Shown: positions 48,668-60,226, counted from the first letter of the stretch. The stretch: DNA of 64,000 bases from Candidatus Rifleibacteriota bacterium (GCA_905236675.1 CAJOND010000015.1:52513-116512), one strand, 5' to 3'. The notes: a model not told the origin generated them from the letters alone. Numbers and translations: made by a program.

Positions 48668-49642
48668 TTAATTTTTCTGTAGTTCTTTATAGTCTTGTTT
48701 CTTGTTTATAATAATTTCAAGTTTACCGTTATATTCCTGAACTATACCAGTAACTTCAATGTTAGCTCCGGTAGTTGGTAGAGTAATACCTTTATTTGGA
48801 TATTGTGGGAAATAAACGATTAAACCTTCATTTATACCGTTTTCTAATAAAACTTGAGCACAGTTATTTTCTAACATTGTTACATCTTTAACAACGCCAG
48901 TTGTTTTAACAATTTTGTTTAATAATTCTTTATTAATTTTATCTAAAGAATCAATTTGAATTGGTGCTTGTTTTTTCTTAGTATCAGGAGGAACAGTCAA
49001 ATCCTTTCTTACTACACTTGAATCATAATATGTTTTTATGTGTTCAGGTGCATTTATAATAAGAGAGGCTTGGCCCTGTTTAACAGAAATCTGGCCTTCT
49101 ACATAAACTTCTTCACCTTTTCTAGGTAAATTTTTAATATCAATTTTTTCTGCAATATTTTTATATGCAGTAACTCTGATTTCTTTCTTTTCAAATTGAT
49201 TTAATTTATCTGTATCAGCGATTCTATTGCCTTCTCTATCATAATATTGAACAAGAGTAAAAGAGATTGTACCCCATTTTGTCAGACTACAATCATTTTC
49301 TGCATAACCAGTTATTGCAAAATGACCAAAATTGCTTAGAGGACCAATTTCTTTAATGTCTATTTCTGGAGTTTTAACTGTTCTTGCATAAAACAGTAGC
49401 ATAAGAAGCCCAAGAGTTGATAAAAGAACAGATATTACCTTAAAAATTCTTATAGATAAACGTTTTTGGGTTTCTGTCTGACAGTAAGGACATCTTGTTT
49501 CAGTTCCAACAAATCTGCCACAACTCGGACAATGTGTTTCAGAATGATATTTTTGTGATTGTGGGTCTTTATTTAAAGACTCAGATATTTCTTTTAGAGA
49601 CTCAGAAATTTGAGTTAGTTGTCTGTTATTATCCTGTTCCAT
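48668..49642 (-). CDS. zinc-ribbon membrane protein with OB-fold-like domain
   Basis: CPSCGRFVGTETRCPYC followed by TM. Confidence 0.6.
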   Translation of the reverse strand: MEQDNNRQLTQISESLKEISESLNKDPQSQKYHSETHCPSCGRFVGTETRCPYCQTETQKRLSIRIFKVISVLLSTLGLLMLLFYARTVKTPEIDIKEIGPLSNFGHFAITGYAENDCSLTKWGTISFTLVQYYDREGNRIADTDKLNQFEKKEIRVTAYKNIAEKIDIKNLPRKGEEVYVEGQISVKQGQASLIINAPEHIKTYYDSSVVRKDLTVPPDTKKKQAPIQIDSLDKINKELLNKIVKTTGVVKDVTMLENNCAQVLLENGINEGLIVYFPQYPNKGITLPTTGANIEVTGIVQEYNGKLEIIINKKQDYKELQKN

Positions 49643-49656
49643 AATTCCTCTACTCT

Positions 49657-51573
49657 TTAATTATTAGATTTTAAGGCTTGTGATAAGTGGTTAACCAAAG
49701 CCTCACGTGTGCTTTCATCAGGCTGATTAGGAATAGCAATAACTATAGCTGTTGCTCCTGTATGACCTAGTTCATAATCAGAACCAGCACAGCTTTTGAC
49801 TGTTATCTCAGGGTAACTATCCATAAAAGTGGACTTAACGGCATCAGCAAGCTTTTTGCCATTTTTACTGCTGTGATAATGCCTTATTTGAATATTTTTT
49901 ATATTTTCTGTTTTAAGAGATATAACAAAATTCAAATCTTTTATAAGGTTAGCTTCTAGAACAGCCTGGTATTCAGGATGTTCCATATTAGGAGGCATAT
50001 TTAGTCTAGAGACTTTTGCTCCAGCGTAAACAAGAGGTTTTATCAGGTTTCTTGCCATATCATTTAACTGTTCAGGAGCCATTACAGCAAGTTTTTTGTT
50101 GAAGAGGGCAGGGGAAACTGCTTCTGCTTTAAGTATTGGAAGAGTGACTGGTTCCCCAACAGTGTTTATAGTATAAGTAAAAGCATTATGACCGAAACGA
50201 GGTTGAACTTCTATTTTGTATTCATTTATATTTAATGGATAATCAAAATAGAAGAAACCACCATTGTTTGTTTTGGCTATGATTTTATCGTTATGTTTAA
50301 TATTGGCACCTGCCAATGGAGCATCGTTAAAACCAGTTAATTTACCAAGAACAAATCGCTGAATCGGCATAGCTATAGGAATACTGACTGATGTTTCACA
50401 ATTGTTTTCAATAGATGTTTTAACTACGACTTCCTTGGTTTCTGTTCCATCTAGTTCGATAAAAACAGTAGTTTTACCAGATTCATCAGTTAAAAAATCA
50501 TCGCTTTTATTTCCATATTGGATTTTCCCAATAGCTCTTCTTGTATTTAGATGATTGTTTTCATCATATATTTTAAGAGTAAGTGGGAATCTGCCTTTAA
50601 ATCCCAGAGGTATGTAAGGTGCAATTGGTTTTAATTCTGATTTGCCTATTGGGAGAAGTACAACCATGTTGACTTTTTTTGTTGGAGCTGGCATACCATC
50701 AATGCTCTTTGCTAAAATTGAAAGTTCATATTCTCCGCTTTTTAATGGATGAGTATTATAAAGTGAATATGTCATAGGGTAGGCCATTATACTTTTTACA
50801 CCAAGATTACCGAAGTTAACATTATCTACCCTTGCATTGATAGAGCTAACTGGTTTGTTTGCAGTAAAGAGTATATTAAAATAAGGGTTATTAACAATAA
50901 GTTTCTTATCAGAACTAGTATATAAATCTATTTTAAAAGCACCTTTATCGTATGCTTTTCTAATAGATCGCCAAAGTATTTCAGCTTCTTTGGTCAACCC
51001 TTTGCCTGACATAAGTTGTTTTTCTGATTCTGGAATGGAAATATAACTGCCCTCGGTAAGAATTGATGGGGCATTATTATTTCTAAGAACATAAAATCCT
51101 GCGGGTATCATAATAGATTTACCAGCATATTCTGCATCTGCAAGACCAGAATTCAAGTGTTCTCCAACCATTCTAGAGACACCGCTATCCTTAGCATTAT
51201 AATAGATTTCACTGTGATTAGTGGGATTCGGGTTTAACGAGGCATTATGATGTATTGATATAAATAAATCAGGCATTGCTTCGTTAGACATAGCTACACG
51301 TTGAGCTAAGGATTGAGTTTTTTCAGGGGTTTCTCTTGTTAAGGAAACATTAGCTCCATCGTGTTCTAGAAGCATTTTTAAATAACGAGCAACTCTAAGG
51401 TTGGTGTCTGATTCTTTCAAGCCCATGCGACCTACAGCTCCAGGGTCAGCTCCTCCATGACCTGGGTCCAACATTATGTTTAAACCATCTAAAGGTTTAT
51501 AACCTTGAGCAAAGGCAGGAAACGTAGATAATAAAAATAAGAAAGCTAGCTTTTTATAGTTTTTCATGTACAC
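49657..51573 (-). CDS. N-acetylmuramoyl-L-alanine amidase
   Basis: LDPGHGGADPGAVG, DLFISIHHNA, signal peptide. Confidence 0.92.
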   Translation of the reverse strand: MYMKNYKKLAFLFLLSTFPAFAQGYKPLDGLNIMLDPGHGGADPGAVGRMGLKESDTNLRVARYLKMLLEHDGANVSLTRETPEKTQSLAQRVAMSNEAMPDLFISIHHNASLNPNPTNHSEIYYNAKDSGVSRMVGEHLNSGLADAEYAGKSIMIPAGFYVLRNNNAPSILTEGSYISIPESEKQLMSGKGLTKEAEILWRSIRKAYDKGAFKIDLYTSSDKKLIVNNPYFNILFTANKPVSSINARVDNVNFGNLGVKSIMAYPMTYSLYNTHPLKSGEYELSILAKSIDGMPAPTKKVNMVVLLPIGKSELKPIAPYIPLGFKGRFPLTLKIYDENNHLNTRRAIGKIQYGNKSDDFLTDESGKTTVFIELDGTETKEVVVKTSIENNCETSVSIPIAMPIQRFVLGKLTGFNDAPLAGANIKHNDKIIAKTNNGGFFYFDYPLNINEYKIEVQPRFGHNAFTYTINTVGEPVTLPILKAEAVSPALFNKKLAVMAPEQLNDMARNLIKPLVYAGAKVSRLNMPPNMEHPEYQAVLEANLIKDLNFVISLKTENIKNIQIRHYHSSKNGKKLADAVKSTFMDSYPEITVKSCAGSDYELGHTGATAIVIAIPNQPDESTREALVNHLSQALKSNN

Positions 51574-51637
51574 TATCTTATCATAATATTTATTTATTCC
51601 AAAAATATTTGTTTATACTTTAAGAAAAAAAGATATA

Positions 51638-51677
51638 AAAAAAGAAGTAAGCTTTAATATTTTGCTTACTTCTTTTT
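51638..51677 (-). terminator. intrinsic terminator
   Basis: AAAAAGAAGTAAGC ... GCTTACTTCTTTTT. Confidence 0.85.
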
Positions 51678-51698
51678 AAATAATATATTCTTAACTGA

Positions 51699-52745
51699 TT
51701 ACTTTAAAGTTAAACAGAATTTGCTTTCCCACCATGCAGAAAATTTAGACCATGTATAGGTAACTTCTACGTTTGCATTGGCTGGGTCATTTATTACTAC
51801 ATTACCATTATTATCAATTCCTTTAATTACAACAAAGTGATTGTGGACATGTGCTAACAATGGTGTACCTTCTTTTAATTTTTGTCTTACCCAATCCTGT
51901 TTGCATTGACCATTCCATTTAGCATTAGGGAAGCCATTTTTCTTAGCGGCGTTAACTAATCCGTCATAACCTGAACCATATCGTGTACAACCAGTGTCTG
52001 TGTACATCTTAGTTGCAAGAGTACTTACATTTTGACCTGTATAATAAGACATAACCATTGCTAATGCAGTTGGACCACAAGCAGTAGCCGGTGATGGACA
52101 ATTAACTTTGTGCTGACATTGTTTTGGAACTGTTAAAACAATCTTGCCATTGCTGCCTGTTTGTTTTCCGCCAACTTCTGTATTGCCTGAATTTGAATTG
52201 TTTGAATTATCTGTATTAGTTTTGGGCTTTTTACCAGAAGCACCATCTTTTGATAATTGTATGCCTTCTTCTAAAGAATAAAATCCACCGCTTTTTGTGT
52301 TGCCAGGATAGTCAGGATTAACACCGCTAGCTGCTTTTTTAGAAGTGGTAACAAAGTTTCTATGCATATAACCTTGCTGACCATTTACATCAACAAGATA
52401 AAATTCACCAGATTCACCTAATACAGTAACTTTTGTATTTTCATAATATTTACCTATTACGTTACCCCATGGCCATGATCTAAGTCTTAAATAAGAAGAA
52501 CCTAGTCCTGTTAAGGTACCTTCTAATGGGTAATCATTTTTGATTTCTGTAATTCCAGCGGCTGTTGCAGTTTTTAAGTCTGCAATAATAATTTTAATTT
52601 TTTCAACAATTGATGATTCACTAGCTACTTTAACATCTACTACTTTTTCTTCACCAGTGAAAGGGTTACCATCAGCGAAAAGAACGGGAACAGTCAATAA
52701 ACTGAAAAATAAAACTGATAATAGATTCTTTCTAATCATATTCAC
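51699..52745 (-). CDS. secreted SH3-like + C39-like cysteine peptidase
   Basis: signal peptide; bacterial SH3 region; CPSPATACGPTALAMVMSYY, HNHFVVIKGID, NDPA. Confidence 0.82.
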   Translation of the reverse strand: MNMIRKNLLSVLFFSLLTVPVLFADGNPFTGEEKVVDVKVASESSIVEKIKIIIADLKTATAAGITEIKNDYPLEGTLTGLGSSYLRLRSWPWGNVIGKYYENTKVTVLGESGEFYLVDVNGQQGYMHRNFVTTSKKAASGVNPDYPGNTKSGGFYSLEEGIQLSKDGASGKKPKTNTDNSNNSNSGNTEVGGKQTGSNGKIVLTVPKQCQHKVNCPSPATACGPTALAMVMSYYTGQNVSTLATKMYTDTGCTRYGSGYDGLVNAAKKNGFPNAKWNGQCKQDWVRQKLKEGTPLLAHVHNHFVVIKGIDNNGNVVINDPANANVEVTYTWSKFSAWWESKFCLTLK

Positions 52746-52804
52746 TCCACCTTAAAAGAACTACAATATCTATACTATATTTCATAAATGATAGTTTTTA
52801 TTTT

Positions 52805-54151
52805 TTATTCAATCCATTCGATTATTTTATATAATATTTCTTGTTCATCTGCACATAATTTTACTGAGTTGATCAAATTCAGATAATCTGAAGCTTGTTT
52901 CTCCTCTGTACCTCTTGCTAAGCCTTTTAAGTAACGAGTTACATATTTATTTATTCCTTTTTGTACCTCTTTCAAAGGATTTTTGCAACTCTGTAATGCT
53001 TTTTTACAAGCTTCAAGCAATTTTGATTTTGTTTCTTTTTCTGTCATTAAATCATCGCATACTTTTACAATATTGTGTGAAGAAACATTTTTTCTAAAAT
53101 CAATGTCTCTGTTTCGCCAAAATGCTTTATTGTCAAAACTAATCTGTTCAAAATCACTTATGTCTTCTATCTTTTCTAAAAAACCAGGAGAAATATATAG
53201 TGGTTTATCCAGCCCTATACCTAAAAATGCGACTTTCCCACACCAGCCAATAGATAAACCTTGATTAATTAATGAACCTTTGAGATTAGGAACAGCTATT
53301 TCAAAAATAGTTCTATAATTGAAATCTTTTCTTTCTGATAGTTCATATGAAGTTGTTCTACACCAACCTTTAATATCTGATTGAAACGTATTATAGGTTA
53401 GGGTAGATGGCATAGAATATATTTCTTTGATATCTTCTTCTTCAAATAAATCCCAAATACTGTCTTCTTCTTCTATTTCACTTTGTAAAGATATAAGACA
53501 AAGCATAAAATCAATATAAATATCTCCAATCATAGTAATTGGACGCATAAAATCAGGATATACTTCTGTATTCCATGTTGAAGTAGATGCTCTGTTTTCT
53601 GTAGAGTCTTCATTGTTAGATAACGGTCTTTCAAGAAATGTTGTGTTTAAAAGCTTTGTGTCCTGAATCCAATATTTTTTGCAAACAGATTTGTAATTTT
53701 GTAAAAAAGAATTTATTTGTTTGAAATATTCTTCGTGAAATATGTTCTTATAGAGTTTTTCTCTTTCAAAGCAATAACTGGTTAATACTTCTGAGTTTTC
53801 ATTTTTTGAAGTTCTGTTCGAAGGTATAATTACCAAACCATGTTCTAATTCATCATTTTTTATTTTTTTTGCGTAATATCCTACAAGAAAAGCACCATCT
53901 GTTTCGTTTGCGCTACGATACAAAGCAGCAGGAATAACTTTTCTGTGTTCTTCAATTGAATGAATGGCTGAATCTAAATCCTCAGTTCCTGCAACTAATG
54001 GAAAAGCCCAGATTTCCCGTTTATCATGACTGAGCTCTATTTCGAATTGTTCATTATTTTTCGTTATTTCTAGTGGGAATAGCGATTTAAAAGTTTTAAA
54101 CAATTCGTTTGTAATATTATTTATGATTATCTTTTTCATTTTAGATAACAA
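52805..54151 (-). CDS. hypothetical protein, 448 aa
   Basis: long ORF, no recognised motif. Confidence 0.6.
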   Translation of the reverse strand: MLSKMKKIIINNITNELFKTFKSLFPLEITKNNEQFEIELSHDKREIWAFPLVAGTEDLDSAIHSIEEHRKVIPAALYRSANETDGAFLVGYYAKKIKNDELEHGLVIIPSNRTSKNENSEVLTSYCFEREKLYKNIFHEEYFKQINSFLQNYKSVCKKYWIQDTKLLNTTFLERPLSNNEDSTENRASTSTWNTEVYPDFMRPITMIGDIYIDFMLCLISLQSEIEEEDSIWDLFEEEDIKEIYSMPSTLTYNTFQSDIKGWCRTTSYELSERKDFNYRTIFEIAVPNLKGSLINQGLSIGWCGKVAFLGIGLDKPLYISPGFLEKIEDISDFEQISFDNKAFWRNRDIDFRKNVSSHNIVKVCDDLMTEKETKSKLLEACKKALQSCKNPLKEVQKGINKYVTRYLKGLARGTEEKQASDYLNLINSVKLCADEQEILYKIIEWIE

Positions 54152-54273
54152 TGAAATTTAACAGAATAAAAGAAAAACTTCAAGTTTGCTTATTATAGAA
54201 ATAGAGTAGGACGCTTTATTTTTTATGCATTGCTTTGGTTGTTGTTTATGAGTTATTATTTAAACAAAGAAAA

Positions 54274-54717
54274 ATGATGAAAAGATATTTATTAGTTTTA
54301 TTACTCTTTTTCCCTATAGCTGCTGCATCAGCCGATGTCTTAGCAACAATAGAAAAAGCTATTTCTATTGCAGATAGACGCATAAGTCAGGGAATATTTT
54401 TAACTGAGATAAAGAATGACAGAGAATTTGAATCTCAAGCCTGTCGCCAGATGGAATTTGCTCTAATAAATTTAAATTCTAAAGAACCATTAACTGATGA
54501 TTGGTATAATCTTTCTATTTATTGCCTTTCAAGAAAACACAAGCGTTATAATTTAGCTCTTTCGATACTGAAAAAAGCATATGATGCAGAAGAATATCCT
54601 AAATTTAAAAAATGGATAAAGAAAAGAATTGATCTTTTGGAAACAAAAAGCTTTATAGAAGATAATTTTGATATAAATAAAGAAATATCAGATTTGAGAA
54701 GAGTTGTATTTCATTAA
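54274..54717 (+). CDS. secreted TPR-like hypothetical protein
   Basis: signal peptide MMKRYLLVLLLFFPIAAASADV; ATG 54274 preferred over the track start. Confidence 0.6.
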   Translation: MMKRYLLVLLLFFPIAAASADVLATIEKAISIADRRISQGIFLTEIKNDREFESQACRQMEFALINLNSKEPLTDDWYNLSIYCLSRKHKRYNLALSILKKAYDAEEYPKFKKWIKKRIDLLETKSFIEDNFDINKEISDLRRVVFH

Positions 54718-54724
54718 TACTTAT

Positions 54725-56504
54725 TTATTTATCTATTTTCATATAAAAACCATCATCTAGAGTATCGCCAATTAGGGATAGTTCTCTATAAAATGTTGGT
54801 GTTGCCGGCAACTCAGAGTCTAAAATTTCATAAGGCTGACCTACAGGTTTTAAAACTTTTAAACCTGTATTAGAAGTAAAAACTCTCATTGGAGGCTTCC
54901 TAAGAGGTAAAATACCATTTATATAAAATTCGCTATCTGAATAAGAAATTATGAATAACCAAATAAACATTACAAATGGATAAAAGCATAAGCATAATCT
55001 TAGCCAATGTTTTACAGGTTTTTTTAATATAAAAGTTCTAGCTAGAATCAAACTGATTACAAAAATTATTATAAAGTTTCCATTTGCAAATCTAGGTTCT
55101 GGAGCAGTAAAAAACCAAAAAAGAATAGAAGCAGTTTCAACCAGATACAGCTCTATTAAAACTATATTCTTTTTCAATAATTCCTTATGTCTGATTGAAT
55201 AAATAAGCCATATAAAAAATATTAATAAAGATATAATTAAAATATTCAGAGAGCCTATTCCCCAATTCTTAATAGTAAATGGGAATAATATCAAAGTTAT
55301 GATTATAGAGATATTTGAAAACAAATCGTCACTAATATAAGCTTTCTTGTTGAAAATATGTTGAGTTATCCAGCGATTTAACCACTTGTAGTTCTGTAGT
55401 AAATGGTAATTTAAATCAGCTGTTTCATCGCAACATCTTGCGCAGGTATAAACATAGTTTTCGTGAACTTTCGTAAGTTTCCCTGGTACAGTCCATTTAA
55501 AATCAATTTTCCCAATCGAAGATGGAAATAGTGGATAACCTGTTTGTATATAACCTCTAATAATCCATATTGATAAAAATGTAAAAATAAAAATGGTAAC
55601 TTTATAAATTTGTGCTTTATCAATAGATTTTGAAGAATTTTTATAGAAAAGAAATGTTGTTATGGCTAATCCTAGCACAAAAACTACGTTACTTAGCTTT
55701 AAGGTAATCAACAAAGCTGATAAAATTGCGACAAATGTAATTTCACTATTTCTATCTTTACTGTCAGATTTAAAATAAACCGCATCAAGAAAATACCTTA
55801 TTAGAATAATCTGAGTAAAAGTTGAAGCTATATCTGGCGTTGGATTGTTTATCCAGTTATATGGCATTGGTAAAAAGAAGAATAAGCAGATGAATAATAA
55901 GTCTATAATGGTTCCATTTATAAATAATCCTACAAAAAATAAAGCATATAAAAAGCTATAAAGCATACTCATTAAAGAGTGGGTGAAAATTCAATGAAGC
56001 AGAATATAAAAAGAACAATTGGTTGAAACCTAATCTGCCATGAAGATTTCCTAACCCTTTAACTATATGATGTTCATTTGCCCACCTTATAGAATTTAAA
56101 TGATATAAACCTGTATCATAATTTGTAGTAGGTTGAATTGCTATAATAGAGGCAGAGAAAAGAGTTACAAGAATTATTAGTATCTTTAACCCGCCAAGGG
56201 ATTTAATTAATGGTTTTAATTTCTTTAAATAATATAAAAGAAAATATACTAGAGCTGGTAAGTAGAATATACAGCTCGCTATTGCATTAATCGGTAGTAA
56301 CAGGTGATAAATTGAAAAAAAGAAAATACAGAAAGTAAAACCTAGCCATATTTTTGCAAAGATTCCTCTTTTACCAGATATTTTAATTCCAAATAGTTTG
56401 GTCATAAAAACACCATATGAGAAAAAAGCCATGGAAAGTAACATCCATGAAAACATAACAAATGTGGAATCTTTTATAAAATTATATATAGAAGGTGAAT
56501 TCAT
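54725..56504 (-). pseudogene. large polytopic membrane protein (LIC_10190-like) split in two overlapping frames
   Basis: N-part 55956..56504 ends ...GLGNLHGRLGFNQLFFLYSASLNFHPLFNEYAL*, C-part 54725..55972 continues with TM segments in another frame. Confidence 0.6.
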
Positions 56505-56697
56505 CGTTTATAGCCTAATAATATAATAATTACAGTTTTTATTCAACAGTAACTATAAAGTGTCTGATAAGAGCTTGTCTGAAAACTATGTTTACTACAC
56601 AGAATTTTTAAGGGATCATTTGACTCTGTAGGAAAAATTAGTTAAAATCTCGTATTTAAGAGTGTTCTTTTATTTTATCTAAGATAATTGGTGTTAA

Positions 56698-57696
56698 ATG
56701 AACAATTTTCATAAGCTACATAATAAAAATATCCTTGTAACAGGTGCTGGCGGTTTCATTGCTAGTCACTTAGTTGAAATGCTTTTAAATAACGGAGCAA
56801 AAGTTAAGGCTTTAGTCAAATACAATTCAAATTCTAGTATAGGCTGGTTGGAAGAAACATCGACTAATGAGAATCTTTCTATTGTTCATGGTGACGTAAG
56901 AGATCCTTTTCAGATTGATAAATTAGTAGAAAACATTGATATTATCTTCCATTTGGCTGCTTTAATCGGCATTCCATATTCATATGCAGCTCCACAGAGT
57001 TATGTAGATACGAACCTTGTCGGAACAATGAATATTTTAGAGGCTGCAAAGAGTCATAAAACTTCAAAAATCGTTCTTACTTCTACCAGTGAAGTTTATG
57101 GTACTGCAATAAAAGTTCCAATAGATGAAAATCATCCTTTACAGGCTCAATCACCTTATTCTGCTACAAAGATTGCTGCCGATATGATGGGAAAAGCATA
57201 TTCCTGTTCTTTTGGTTTACCAATAACTATTGTAAGGCCATTTAATACTTTTGGCCCCCGACAATCTCTAAGAGCAGTAATTCCTACAATAATTACTCAG
57301 GCTCTAAAAGGGAAAAGCATTAAACTGGGCGATACCAGGCCAATTCGAGATTTCAATTTTGTTTTGAATACTTGTGAAGGTTTCATTGCCGCTGCTTTGA
57401 ATGGGAAAAGTAATGCGGAAATATATAATATAGCAAGTGGTGAAGAGCATACTATTGGCGAAACAGCTTGTTTAATTGCCGAAATTATGGGAGCAAAGCT
57501 GGAAATTAATCATGACCCGCAAAGAGATAGACCTTCTGATTCTGAAGTTATGAGATTGCTTGGAGATAATACAAAAGCCAAAAATGAGCTTGGCTGGCTT
57601 CCAAAGTATTCTTTTAAAGAAGGACTTACTCAAACTATTCAATGGTTTGAGAAAAATATAGATAAATATAAAGATATAGGAACTTATAAAAGCTAA
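56698..57696 (+). CDS. NAD-dependent epimerase/dehydratase (LegB-like)
   Basis: VTGAGGFIASHLVEMLL, SEVYG, PYSATKIAADMMGKAYSCSFGLPITIVRPFNTFGPRQS. Confidence 0.88.
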   Translation: MNNFHKLHNKNILVTGAGGFIASHLVEMLLNNGAKVKALVKYNSNSSIGWLEETSTNENLSIVHGDVRDPFQIDKLVENIDIIFHLAALIGIPYSYAAPQSYVDTNLVGTMNILEAAKSHKTSKIVLTSTSEVYGTAIKVPIDENHPLQAQSPYSATKIAADMMGKAYSCSFGLPITIVRPFNTFGPRQSLRAVIPTIITQALKGKSIKLGDTRPIRDFNFVLNTCEGFIAAALNGKSNAEIYNIASGEEHTIGETACLIAEIMGAKLEINHDPQRDRPSDSEVMRLLGDNTKAKNELGWLPKYSFKEGLTQTIQWFEKNIDKYKDIGTYKS

Positions 57697-58730
57697 TGTT
57701 TCTTGATGATAAAAATAAACCTTTTATTATTGCTGAAATAGGTGTAAATCATAATGGTAGTGTTGAAATCGCAAAAAAGCTGATAGATGTAGCTTACGAA
57801 GCGAAAGTTGATGCTGTAAAATTTCAGACTTTCAAAGCCTGGGAATGTGCATCTAAATTTGCAGATCTTGCTCGTTATCAGAAAGATGAAGCAGAAAACC
57901 AGTATAAGCTTTTAGAAAACTTAGAACTGGATTTTGCCGACTTTGCTGATTTAAAGGAATATGCAGAGTCTTTAGGGTTAGTCTTTTTGTCTACTCCAGA
58001 TGGGCAAAAAAGCTTGGATTTTTTATGCGATATTGGGGTTAAAGCTATTAAAATAGCATCTGGCGAACTGACTAATTTACCTTTTCTAACAACTATAGCT
58101 TTTAAAAAACTCCCTGTAATTCTTTCTACCGGTATAGGCACACTCGGAGAAGTTGAAGAAGCGGTTAAAACATTAAAACTGGCTGGAGCTTCGGATATTA
58201 TGTTATTACATTGCACAACAGAATATCCTGCTCCATTAGAAGAATGTAATTTAAAAGCAATTCAGACTATGGAAAAAGCTTTCCAGCTTCCTGTTGGTTT
58301 TTCCGACCATACATTAGGAAGTGAAGCAGCGATAATTGCAGCGACTTTAGGTGCAGTAATTATAGAAAAACATATTACTTTAGATAAAAGAATGAAGGGG
58401 CCAGACCATGCCGCTTCGATTGAACCTAAAGAACTTAAGACATATGTTGATTCTATCCGAAATGCTGTAAAGATGCTTGGAACAGGCATAAAAGAACCAA
58501 CTCAAAGTGAATTGAAAAATATTCCACTAGTGAGAAGAGGTATAGTTGCTTCCAAAGCATTAAAAAAGGGTGAAATCCTTACTGGTGACAAGATTGCAAT
58601 AAAACGTCCAGCTAAAGGAATAGAGCCGAAATATCTAATGCAGATATTTGAAAAAAGACTTATCCGAGACTTAAAGGAAGATGAGCCAATCACATGGAAT
58701 GACATAGAAAATGATATAAATATTTCTTAA
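57696..58730 (+). CDS. N-acetylneuraminate/legionaminate synthase-like protein
   Basis: FIIAEIGVNHNGS, VGFSDHT, KHITLDKRMKGPDHAASIEP, C-terminal SAF-like. Confidence 0.92.
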   Translation: MFLDDKNKPFIIAEIGVNHNGSVEIAKKLIDVAYEAKVDAVKFQTFKAWECASKFADLARYQKDEAENQYKLLENLELDFADFADLKEYAESLGLVFLSTPDGQKSLDFLCDIGVKAIKIASGELTNLPFLTTIAFKKLPVILSTGIGTLGEVEEAVKTLKLAGASDIMLLHCTTEYPAPLEECNLKAIQTMEKAFQLPVGFSDHTLGSEAAIIAATLGAVIIEKHITLDKRMKGPDHAASIEPKELKTYVDSIRNAVKMLGTGIKEPTQSELKNIPLVRRGIVASKALKKGEILTGDKIAIKRPAKGIEPKYLMQIFEKRLIRDLKEDEPITWNDIENDINIS

Positions 58731-58817
58731 GCAAGAATAATAGTTTTTACATTTTTCAATATATGTAGGTTTTATCAAATTATGATAAAATAACTAAATA
58801 AAAAACGAGGCAAATAA

Positions 58818-60101
58818 ATGAACAAATACCTGGAAGCTGAAAAATGGATACTAGACCGAGGCACTCACAAAGGTCCTTATAGTCTGGATAAAATAGAATA
58901 CTTACTAGAAGAGCTGAAAGCACCTCAAAGAGAATATGCTTGTATTTTAATTGGTGGAACCAATGGGAAAGGCTCTGTTACTGCTATTACAGAATCTATA
59001 CTGCTGCATTGTCAAGATTATCAGATCGGCAGTTATACTTCCCCTCATCTTTTAAGCCTTAGAGAACGAATTAAGATACAAGGCGAGCCTATTAGTGAAA
59101 AACTAGTAATTAATGGGGTTAAAGCCTTAAAAGAAATAACAAAAGTTATGGATAAAGAATCTTCTTTAGGGTCTCCTGCCTTTTTTGAAATTATGACAGC
59201 TCTTGGTTTCTGGGCTTTAAGGGAATCGGATATAGATTTAGCTTTGGTTGAAGTAGGATTGGGCGGGCGTTTTGATTCTACAAATGCTTGTGAACCTGAA
59301 ATATCTGTTATAACTAATATTGGAACTGATCATCAGAAATATCTTGGCGATACAAAAGAAAAAATCGCTCATGAAAAGTTAGGTATTATACGCAAAAATC
59401 GTCCTTTATTGACTACAGAAAAAGATCCTGCAATTCTTGAAATATTTAAACAGGAATGTGAAGAAAAAAAGGCTAAGCTTGTAGTTATAGAACCAAACTA
59501 TGGTTTTGAACTAATCGAAAGCCAAAAAGAAGGTCATTTTATTAAATTACCATTCTCAGAAGATTCTATATTCTTCCCAATGCCTGGTGCTCATCAGCTG
59601 GAAAATCTAAGCCTGGTTATGGCAATTATCGAACAAATGCGTAAAAACGGTTTTGAAATTCCAGATGAAGCTATTGTAGAGGGAATAAAAACAGCTCATT
59701 GGGCTGGTCGTTTACAATGGATAAAAGGCGAGCCCGATATATTGTTAGATGGAGCGCATAATAACGAAGGTTTAGAAACACTGGTTAATTATTTGAACTC
59801 TTTTCAGAGTGAAAAACCTGTTAATATTATTTTTGGCGCTCTTAAAGATAAGCCTTTTGGTGAAATGGCAAAGAGATTAGAGCCTTTTGGATATAAACTT
59901 TGCTTTGTTCCGCCAACTTGTCCAAGATGCCCTTCAAAAGAAGATTTTGATAAATCTGGTATTTCTGATAAATGGCAGTGGTTTGATAACTTCAGTTCTG
60001 CGTTAGAATCATGCAAAGATGATAAAGAACATACGATTCTTGTTTGCGGCTCACTTTACCTTATATCAGATGCTTTAGGTAAACTGAAAACTGAGAATTG
60101 A
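58818..60101 (+). CDS. folC: folylpolyglutamate/dihydrofolate synthase
   Basis: GGTNGKGSV, YTSPHL, VEVGLGGRFDSTN, LDGAHNNEG. Confidence 0.94.
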   Translation: MNKYLEAEKWILDRGTHKGPYSLDKIEYLLEELKAPQREYACILIGGTNGKGSVTAITESILLHCQDYQIGSYTSPHLLSLRERIKIQGEPISEKLVINGVKALKEITKVMDKESSLGSPAFFEIMTALGFWALRESDIDLALVEVGLGGRFDSTNACEPEISVITNIGTDHQKYLGDTKEKIAHEKLGIIRKNRPLLTTEKDPAILEIFKQECEEKKAKLVVIEPNYGFELIESQKEGHFIKLPFSEDSIFFPMPGAHQLENLSLVMAIIEQMRKNGFEIPDEAIVEGIKTAHWAGRLQWIKGEPDILLDGAHNNEGLETLVNYLNSFQSEKPVNIIFGALKDKPFGEMAKRLEPFGYKLCFVPPTCPRCPSKEDFDKSGISDKWQWFDNFSSALESCKDDKEHTILVCGSLYLISDALGKLKTEN

Positions 60102-60226
60102 AAGTTAAAAGTTGTCCTTAAGGGGAAGCTTTAGAAGTATTACTTCAGCAATAGTTTGGTATAAATCCTCAATTCTGATGGAGTAACAATTAGAAACCGT
60201 AAAATAGTTGATGGAGATTAATAATT

